Shown here: in pieces, positions 14,895 to 20,210 of the stretch | How the letters are laid out: each line of letters starts with the position of its first letter | Position numbering within the stretch: the first letter of the stretch is position 1 | DNA from: a virus | Direction: 5' to 3' (one strand) | IMG/VR virus record: IMGVR_UViG_3300021185_001297 | Span: 1-20,210 of that record | Length of the DNA stretch: 20,210 bases | Translations under genes and position numbers: made by a program | Notes under the pieces: generated by a model | Told to the model about the DNA's origin: nothing | Database searches by the model: none | Seen by the model: the letters and a program-made list of their open reading frames with translations, nothing else

Positions 14895-17556
14895 CGTATT
14901 TCGCCTTCCAGTTGTTGTATTGTGCTGATGTTATAGTTCCGTTCTTCAACATATCCTCTGCTGATGTGCTGGCTGAACCAGTAGCAACTTTCTGAACATA
15001 GTCAGGGTTGTCCCATAGCTCACTTCTTTCTTCGGTTTCCTTGTTCTTACGATCTAATATAGATCTGCCTTCTTCTTCGTATTGTTGTTGTATATCTTCC
15101 ATACTATCCTCATATCTGTTATCCATTTTAGATAAATCGATACTTAATTCCTTAGCCGTTCTAAGATTACAAGTAAATACTCCCCCATTGAAACTGTTAA
15201 TAACTTCAATTATTCTATATACTCCGGTTATAAAATAACTTTGTCCGCCTGTTGCGTATAAGCCAACATTATCGTCTTCATCAGATATAAAAGGATCGAA
15301 ATACATAGGCTGTCTCAATTCAAACAGCACAAAATTATCACCGCCACTGGTAATTAAGGCATCTGTAGTAGATTTATTTGTTTTTACTGGTTTATTTTCT
15401 TCGCTATCTGTAAACCCTTTATCAACTTCACCTAAATACCATGGGTCTCCTCTAAGTTGCATATCTAAATTTAATAATATATCTGCACTAGATTTTTGTC
15501 CATATAAGTAACCGAATAAAGTATTACTGGGACTTTGTGGTCCTCTTGCTTCTTCTTTATTTACTTCTGATTTAGTAGATATGTTTAGCCCGTTAGAAGT
15601 GTCCTGACTATCAATGTTTTCTTGAATAGTTTTTTTCGCTTTATTTCTTTGTTCTTGTGTAATACCCTCGCCAAATGCATGTGTACCACCTAATAGATCA
15701 GCACCATATACATAACCACTAGGTTCAGGACTGTATTCTTCTCCTACGGAGGAATCTATTAATCTTTGTCTGTCGCTTTCTGTAGCAGAGCCAGACTGGT
15801 TAGAAGTACTACGTTTACTAGTTAAAGCACTTGCTACAGCATTTGCTATTTGTTTATTAGACAAACTTTCAACTAGTGCAGATGCTGTCTCCCCGGCTTT
15901 ATCGGCAAGTACGTCTTTTATTTGTGCAGGGTTAAGTCCGGCCGCTGTTGCAAGATCACTGATACTTCCATCTTTTGCCTTTTTAAATATGTCTAAGAAT
16001 TTTTTAGCATCACTTAGAAAAGCGGCCACACCTGCAAGAGCCTTACCGTCTAGAGATTCACTTGCACTTTGAGGTTCAGAACTAAACTTGGTAATATTAC
16101 TCAATAAAGGAGTAGAAAATCTACCTCCCTTAGCAGGTATTAGCATATTTACACCTAACGGATATTTAAGATCGATATTTAAAATTTGATCATTTCTTCC
16201 TGTAAATATATATTCGTAAGCCTTTTTAATTTCCATAGCCTGTATTCTACTTGCTGTGGCTTGCTTATCTAATTTGGTTTCTTTAACATCTTGAAGTTGT
16301 CCTTCAACCGGGGTCTTGTAAACTGCTGGTTGATAAATTATTTCTCTCGGGTATCTTTCTCCAACAATGTCAAATTCTAATTGTTTAATGCTTCCGTTAA
16401 TAGAAAACCAATTTACGTGAGTCTGTTGAGGGTCTGCTTCGCCCTCTATGTTTTCAACAGTCATTCCCTTTGTACGAGTAACATGTTTTACAAAGTCGTC
16501 ATTCTTTGCAAGTAATTCGCCTATAAATTTCTCTATAGTTATACCTGCTTCAAAAGTCATTTCAAATTGTTCTGCCTTTTCATTTTCAGAAAGAGATTTA
16601 TCTGCTGTCTTCTTTTCATTATCTTGTCTAACAGTTGCATCTTTATCCGGAGCGTCTTTAGGTTTTTTATCTGTTGATGTGTCTAATCTGTTTTCTGCTA
16701 AATTTTCATTTGTTATAATTTCTTGTCCGCCACCTTCTCCTGGTACTAGATTAGATAAATTAAATGTATACTTGTCCGGCGAACCTGTTTTTTCAGAGTC
16801 TGCTTTTTGTTTTTCGTATTCGTTTAATTTTTTTTCGAAATCTTTTACATGTTCTGTTATTGTGCTACCCAGTGTTTTTATTGTACTTTTTGTTTTATAA
16901 TGAGTATCAGCAAAAATTAGATCATCCATTACTGCAAAATCTAAATCATATCTAGATCCAGTAGAGTCTAATTCAATAATTGCATTTATAAGTTCTAGCC
17001 TCCATCTATATGGTCCGGTAATATCCTTTATTTGTCCACCTGCATCTACATCTGCAGAACCTGTACTATAAGCCATATCAGATTCTTGATATCCTTGAAA
17101 GTTTATTTCCAAAAAGAAAGGAGCCTCACTTGCCAATCCTGGAATCCCTAATCTTCTCCTTGCAAGTACTATCATGTCCATAAAGTTTGCGGCTCCAGGT
17201 TGTCTTATAGAACATGAAACTGTTTTACTTAATGATATACCTTGTCCACTAGGAACTGAAAGTATTTCTATATTGTCTATTAAAATCCCAGTTACGCCGG
17301 TTTGTGCAAGTATTACAGTATTTTCGGGCTTTGCATGATTGGCTCCGTTAAGGAATCCACCGTGAGAGATTGTCTTTTTTCCGGTATCTTCTCGACTATT
17401 ATCGTCTGACGGAGTTGTTGTACTATTATCTTCTGATGCGGCTATTAAATATAGTTTAGCATTGTAAGAAGGATTATCAAATTGGTCTAAAAGATTACCA
17501 GCAACTTTTCCTAGGAAGCCGTTGTCTTTTTCGTTTGTATAGTAATTGCCGGGCAT
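14887..17556 (-). CDS. Large baseplate hub-like structural protein (gp27-type, tentative)
   Basis: An 889-residue virion protein. Residues 20-40 (LLDQFDNPSYNAKLYLI) and 80-100 (VILAQTGVTGILIDNIEI) are patterns I associate with hub proteins of marine T4-like phages. Residues about 446-470 hold AYEYIFTGRNDQILNIDLKY, a segment recurrent in phage hub proteins. Near 702 is GDPWYLGE, and residues 772-808 hold YFITGVYRIIEVINSFNGGVF, the usual C-terminal hub strand pair. Charged low-complexity linker (about 245-332) and an Ala/Ser-rich helical stretch (about 500-580) interrupt these. T4 gp27 has only 391 residues, so the gp27 label comes from lying just before gp5 and could be wrong. ATG at 17556 with AGGA upstream; three bases separate it from gp53. 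It ends in Gly-Gly-TAA, inside which gp5 starts. Confidence 0.6.
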   Translation of the reverse strand: MPGNYYTNEKDNGFLGKVAGNLLDQFDNPSYNAKLYLIAASEDNSTTTPSDDNSREDTGKKTISHGGFLNGANHAKPENTVILAQTGVTGILIDNIEILSVPSGQGISLSKTVSCSIRQPGAANFMDMIVLARRRLGIPGLASEAPFFLEINFQGYQESDMAYSTGSADVDAGGQIKDITGPYRWRLELINAIIELDSTGSRYDLDFAVMDDLIFADTHYKTKSTIKTLGSTITEHVKDFEKKLNEYEKQKADSEKTGSPDKYTFNLSNLVPGEGGGQEIITNENLAENRLDTSTDKKPKDAPDKDATVRQDNEKKTADKSLSENEKAEQFEMTFEAGITIEKFIGELLAKNDDFVKHVTRTKGMTVENIEGEADPQQTHVNWFSINGSIKQLEFDIVGERYPREIIYQPAVYKTPVEGQLQDVKETKLDKQATASRIQAMEIKKAYEYIFTGRNDQILNIDLKYPLGVNMLIPAKGGRFSTPLLSNITKFSSEPQSASESLDGKALAGVAAFLSDAKKFLDIFKKAKDGSISDLATAAGLNPAQIKDVLADKAGETASALVESLSNKQIANAVASALTSKRSTSNQSGSATESDRQRLIDSSVGEEYSPEPSGYVYGADLLGGTHAFGEGITQEQRNKAKKTIQENIDSQDTSNGLNISTKSEVNKEEARGPQSPSNTLFGYLYGQKSSADILLNLDMQLRGDPWYLGEVDKGFTDSEENKPVKTNKSTTDALITSGGDNFVLFELRQPMYFDPFISDEDDNVGLYATGGQSYFITGVYRIIEVINSFNGGVFTCNLRTAKELSIDLSKMDNRYEDSMEDIQQQYEEEGRSILDRKNKETEERSELWDNPDYVQKVATGSASTSAEDMLKNGTITSAQYNNWKAKYGG

Positions 17557-17559
17557 GGA

Positions 17560-17859
17560 TTATCCTAACAATGTTTTCACATCTTCTGGGGAAGGAATTT
17601 TTATAATTACTCCTGCTTTGAAATCTTCTAAAGGGTCTCTTAAAACATCAGGATTCCTAAGAGCGAATACCCACCAAAGTCTAGAATTTTCGTACAAATT
17701 ACCTGCTAGAATATCAGGCCTGCCTGCTTCTGTTTCCTTAATTTTGTAATCTATATCAAAAGCACCAGATGGTATCTTAGGTAAATTGTTTACATCTAAA
17801 AAACTTCCAAATGTTCCTGCACTTTTTAAAAAACTGTCTCTTCTGTGAAAATCTGCCAT
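17560..17859 (-). CDS. 53: Baseplate wedge protein gp53-like (LysM-like)
   Basis: Wedge subunit that in T4 helps join wedges into the hexagonal baseplate. It is 99 residues, about half of T4 gp53 (196). The diagnostic part is residues 46-90: GRPDILAGNLYENSRLWWVF, then ALRNPDVLRDPLEDFKAG and VIIKIPSPE, the R-P-D-x-L-A-x-x-L-Y-x-x-x-x-x-W-W-x-x-x-x-x-N segment of gp53 and related LysM-like baseplate proteins. The first 45 residues are a variable arm. The ATG at 17859 overlaps the upstream stop by one base (TAATG), with no clear ribosome site, so it is probably translationally coupled. Next to the tube initiator and hub genes, a baseplate role is well supported. Confidence 0.82.
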   Translation of the reverse strand: MADFHRRDSFLKSAGTFGSFLDVNNLPKIPSGAFDIDYKIKETEAGRPDILAGNLYENSRLWWVFALRNPDVLRDPLEDFKAGVIIKIPSPEDVKTLLG

Positions 17860-18791
17860 TAGATGTACCCGTCTTTGTATGCGGCTCCGGTTCTTAATGT
17901 ATCAAGATTAAAGTTCTTACGCAATTTATGTGGTGTATAATTAGGGAATATATCACAAGTAACAGTGGCTTCTGTAGGCACATACGTTGTGGTCTCTTCT
18001 TCTCCTACTTTAACTGATACTGGTACATAGTCAACGTCTTGTCTAAATTCAAAAGAATAAGATAAAACAATAACAGGAACTTTATTAAATCCATGATCAC
18101 CTAAATACTCAAATAGCATAACTGGTGGTGGAGTACCAAATGTTCCTGCGGCCACTGAGGCATCTCCATAGAAAGATTTCGTAACAACTCTAAAAAATTG
18201 CATCATTGCTAAAAAGTATCTACCCTCGTCTATATTATTTACAGTGAATTCTGAGGTAAGTGTAAGTCTAGGAGGTGTAGAACTTTGGTATGTATTAATT
18301 GGGAAGTTCATACCTTGCATCTGCGCCATATCATATTCTGCAGAACCAGATACATAAATCTGAGGCACATATTGCCAAACTAATCCGCCTGATGCTTTGA
18401 TTGGATCCATTATACTACTACCCGTACCTGATCCGTAGAATCGATCTCTACCACCATTTTTTGGTCTAAGTCTTGCTCTCCAGTCAAAGTTACTAGTAAA
18501 GCCTTCGCCTTCGCTGGGATTTATTGCTGTAGAACTAGCCGCTTGATTACTTTGTTGTCCTAATTGTTGTTTTAATTGCTGTTCACTTAATTGCCTAGCA
18601 CCAAATAATAAATTACTACCTGGGTTTCTAGAAGGACCTGCATTTCCATCGTAAAAGAAAGAATAGAAATCTTTATCAGACAATGCACCTAAAACTGCAC
18701 CTGATACTACTTTCCCACCCGGAACTTTACCTATAAGTTTGTTACCTACACCACCTATTAGTCCCTTTAAATAATCCTTTCCGCTTGGCAT
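17859..18791 (-). CDS. Baseplate tail-tube initiator/cap, gp48/gp54-like
   Basis: A 310-residue protein that probably forms the platform from which the tail tube polymerises. Size fits T4 gp54 (320) and gp48 (364), which share a tube-like fold. The first 100 residues are Gly/Ser/Gln-rich (LIGGVGNKLIGKVPGGKVV, then a Q-rich stretch). From about residue 105 come FDWRARLRPK, a W-Q-Y-V-P-Q-I-Y-V-S-G segment, PRLTLTSEFTVNNIDEGRYF and MMQFFRVVTKSFYG, VPVIVLSYSFEFRQDVDYVP, and VTCDIFPNYTPHKLRKNF; the T-x-x-F-x-x-x-x-x-x-E-x-x-Y-x-x-x-x-x-x-F-x-R-x-x-T run is typical of tube-type proteins. I cannot decide between gp48 and gp54 by eye. It is first in its block: ATG at 18791, AGGAG at 18801-18797, and a late promoter box 20 bases upstream. 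Confidence 0.75.
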   Translation of the reverse strand: MPSGKDYLKGLIGGVGNKLIGKVPGGKVVSGAVLGALSDKDFYSFFYDGNAGPSRNPGSNLLFGARQLSEQQLKQQLGQQSNQAASSTAINPSEGEGFTSNFDWRARLRPKNGGRDRFYGSGTGSSIMDPIKASGGLVWQYVPQIYVSGSAEYDMAQMQGMNFPINTYQSSTPPRLTLTSEFTVNNIDEGRYFLAMMQFFRVVTKSFYGDASVAAGTFGTPPPVMLFEYLGDHGFNKVPVIVLSYSFEFRQDVDYVPVSVKVGEEETTTYVPTEATVTCDIFPNYTPHKLRKNFNLDTLRTGAAYKDGYI

Positions 18792-18810
18792 TTAATCTCC
18801 TGTATATAAC

Positions 18811-18818
18811 TATTTATC
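18811..18818 (-). promoter_or_regulatory. T4-type late promoter box (GATAAATA) for the hub/spike block
   Basis: Read leftwards the bases are GATAAATA, identical to the box before gp25. T4 spacing puts the transcript start near 18805, leaving a 14-nt leader that contains the AGGAG ribosome site (18801-18797) before the ATG at 18791. The exact repeat at the heads of both late blocks is the main support. Confidence 0.68.
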
Positions 18819-18853
18819 GTATTCATTAAAACTAGTTTTAAATTACCAGTTTC

Positions 18854-18861
18854 TATAAATA
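18854..18861 (+). promoter_or_regulatory. T4 late consensus TATAAATA upstream of gp55
   Basis: A perfect TATAAATA on the plus strand in the 144-nt divergent region, with a predicted start near 18867. It could let gp55 drive its own gene late in infection. The AT-rich setting makes chance occurrence possible; it lies just upstream of a stronger sigma70-type promoter. Confidence 0.4.
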
Positions 18862-18865
18862 CTTA

Positions 18866-18893
18866 TTGACAATACACTAGAACTGTGTATAAT
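18866..18893 (+). promoter_or_regulatory. Consensus sigma70-type promoter for gp55-gp47
   Basis: TTGACA (18866-18871), a 16-nt spacer and TATAAT (18888-18893) are perfect consensus hexamers. The transcript would begin near 18900 and carry a leader of about 35 nt with GAGGAG at 18922-18927, well placed before the ATG at 18936. This implies host-polymerase (early) expression of the late sigma factor. Confidence 0.85.
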
Positions 18894-18935
18894 ACTAACA
18901 ATATAAATGAATTATAATTTTGAGGAGAGTTATTA

Positions 18936-19793
18936 ATGGCACAGCCAAAAAAGGTTAATTACCTAAACAACAAAGATATTCTAAAGGAAATCCATAAAAG
19001 TAAGATGACTTACTGCTATGTTGCAGACGAAAACTACGGAAAGTATGATGTTATTCTAGAAGATGTTAAAAAAATAAACAGAAACAGTATTAAAGTTGCT
19101 AGAGAAAACAGAGCGGCATTAATTCAATCAATAGGATACCAGGCCGCAATGGCAGTACATGATCCTAAAGATTATAAAAATAAACCAAAACAGAAAGAAT
19201 TCGCAATAGATCCTAAAAGTATAGATCAAGAAGATTTAGTTTTCCGAGTTATGGACATGGATCATATTCCATTAGAGCCAGGCAGGAAAAAGAATCCTAG
19301 GAACGAAGCAGAAACAAAAGCAAAAGTAAACTTTCCTCCCTTTAAACATTATGCTTACATAGGCGGTGAAATAAAAGAAGTTGCAAGGAGTCATTGGCAG
19401 GGTAGTTTAAGTAATGGCGAGTTTTGTGTAGATCACGGAAGGATTACAAACAAACTAGGAACCATGTTTTTAAAATTAGTAGAAAGGTATTCACACAGAG
19501 CAAACTGGAGAGGCTACACTTATGTAGACGAAATGCGTGGACAAGCATTAGTTCAGTTATCTCAAATTGGATTACAGTTTAACGAAGCAAAATCAGATAA
19601 TCCATTTGCATACTATACTGCGGCAGTTAATAATAGTTTTACTAGAATTTTAAATTTAGAAAAACGAAATCAAATGATTAGAGATGATATTCTAATTGAT
19701 TCAGGACATTTACCAAGTTACGGTAGACAGATTAAACACGAAGAAGAAATGCGTTTAATTAGAGAATCCGCAGAAAAAGATACTGATAATTAA
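18936..19793 (+). CDS. 55: Late-transcription sigma-like factor gp55, N-terminally extended
   Basis: T4 gp55 is a small sigma-70-related factor that, with the sliding clamp and gp33, directs host core polymerase to TATAAATA promoters. Residues about 163-252 match it: VDHGRITNKLG, ANWRGYTYVDEMRGQALVQL (189-208), then SDNPFAYYTAAVNNSFTRIL (220-239) and LEKRNQMIRDD, the region-2-like core with the N-P-F-A-Y motif. At 285 residues it is 100 longer than T4 gp55 (185); the excess is N-terminal. The first 75 residues (YLNNKDILKEIHKSKMTYC...) look like a separate small domain seen in marine phages, and residues 100-160 hold a basic, Pro-rich segment (PGRKKNPR, FPPFKHYAYIGGEI). The ATG at 18936 has GAGGAG upstream. 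gp47 starts three bases after its stop. Confidence 0.88.
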   Translation: MAQPKKVNYLNNKDILKEIHKSKMTYCYVADENYGKYDVILEDVKKINRNSIKVARENRAALIQSIGYQAAMAVHDPKDYKNKPKQKEFAIDPKSIDQEDLVFRVMDMDHIPLEPGRKKNPRNEAETKAKVNFPPFKHYAYIGGEIKEVARSHWQGSLSNGEFCVDHGRITNKLGTMFLKLVERYSHRANWRGYTYVDEMRGQALVQLSQIGLQFNEAKSDNPFAYYTAAVNNSFTRILNLEKRNQMIRDDILIDSGHLPSYGRQIKHEEEMRLIRESAEKDTDN

Positions 19794-19796
19794 TTT

Positions 19797-20210
19797 ATGG
19801 CTCAACTGTTTAAAACAGCGGCCTGTTTTACCGACATACATTACGGATTAAAGTCAAACAGCCGTTTACATATAGAGGACTGTCACAGGTATGTTGACTG
19901 GTTTATTGCAGAAGCAAAAGCCAGGAATGCAGAAACCTGTATATTTTTAGGCGACTGGAATCATCACAGAGCAAGTATTAGTGTTGCCACTATGAATGCA
20001 TCTCTAGAAGATTTTAAGAAACTTAATGACGCATTTGAAACTGTATATTTTATTACAGGCAATCATGACTTATATTACAAAGATAAAAGAGAACTTAACA
20101 GTATAGAATATGCTAGAGATCTTTCTAACTTTGTTATGATAGATGAACACTTCCTACAAGATGATGTTGCTATTATACCTTGGTTAGTAGGCGACGAATA
20201 TAAACAAGTT
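19797..20210 (+). CDS. 47: Recombination endonuclease subunit gp47 (Mre11/SbcD-like), N-terminal part
   Basis: Nuclease half of the gp46/gp47 complex, which resects DNA ends in phage recombination and recombination-dependent replication. Only 138 residues lie in the window; T4 gp47 has 339. Calcineurin-type phosphoesterase motifs are in order: D13-I-H15 (TDIHYGL), G52-D53-W (FLGDWNHHR) and G88-N89-H90-D91 (ITGNHDLYY), giving the first metal ligands and the catalytic His. The start is the ATG at 19797, three bases after the gp55 stop, with no strong ribosome site, so coupling to gp55 is likely. gp46 would be expected further right but cannot be seen. Confidence 0.9.
   Translation, partial: MAQLFKTAACFTDIHYGLKSNSRLHIEDCHRYVDWFIAEAKARNAETCIFLGDWNHHRASISVATMNASLEDFKKLNDAFETVYFITGNHDLYYKDKRELNSIEYARDLSNFVMIDEHFLQDDVAIIPWLVGDEYKQV

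Noticed and set aside
16448-16900. Plus-strand open frame of 150 codons rich in Ser, Phe and Leu
   Set aside because: Antisense shadow of the charged linker of the hub-like protein; Lys/Glu codons read backwards give Phe/Leu/Ser. No ribosome site or promoter.
1-20210. tRNA genes, CRISPR arrays, insertion sequences and long direct repeats
   Set aside because: Looked for on both strands; no cloverleaf, regular repeat-spacer series or transposase-like frame was seen. The gene-free gaps are all under 150 bases.

Overview
The window is a piece of a low-GC (about one third G+C by eye), T4-like contractile-tailed phage genome. Almost all of it codes for the tail baseplate. The protein set (gp25, gp6, gp7, gp5, gp53, a gp48/gp54-type tube initiator, late sigma factor gp55, recombination nuclease gp47) and the very large, module-laden forms of gp6 and gp7 are typical of marine T4-like myoviruses such as those of cyanobacteria and SAR11 bacteria. 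The AT-rich codons fit a SAR11-like or other low-GC marine host, but no host marker is present, so the host is inference.

Layout. Positions 1-11387, minus strand, hold a late block transcribed gp25 -> gp6 -> gp7. The genes are joined by 1-nt TAATG overlaps, and gp7 runs off the left edge still open after 2,279 codons. Positions 11465-12269, plus strand, hold a two-gene cassette (alpha/beta hydrolase and a small coiled-coil protein) with its own sigma70-like promoter, between two minus-strand structural blocks. Positions 12266-18791, minus strand, hold a second late block transcribed tube initiator (gp48/54-like) -> gp53 -> large hub-like protein -> gp5 spike -> lysozyme-fold protein, again with overlapping or nearly touching ends. 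Positions 18792-18935 are a 144-nt divergent control region with late-type and sigma70-type promoter sequences. From 18936 on the plus strand come gp55 and the start of gp47, which is cut by the right edge.

How the genes fit together. The minus-strand genes supply the wedge (gp6, gp7, gp25, gp53), the hub and spike (hub-like protein, gp5) and the platform on which the tail tube starts (gp48/54-like). gp55 is the sigma-like factor that would direct the host polymerase to T4-type late promoters. Matching boxes (GATAAATA) lie just upstream of gp25 and of the gp48/54-like gene, so the window appears to hold both the regulator and two of its targets. gp47 would belong to DNA recombination and processing.

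The points most worth a second look are: a gp5 without the lysozyme domain found in T4 gp5, followed by a separate small protein with a lysozyme-like C-terminal half but no visible catalytic region; a serine hydrolase cassette inside the tail region; a roughly 160-residue N-terminal extension on gp55; and YHYH-like and carbohydrate-binding-like modules inside gp7. No tRNA, rRNA, CRISPR array, insertion sequence or long repeat was seen. The longest stretch without a gene is the 144-nt region before gp55.
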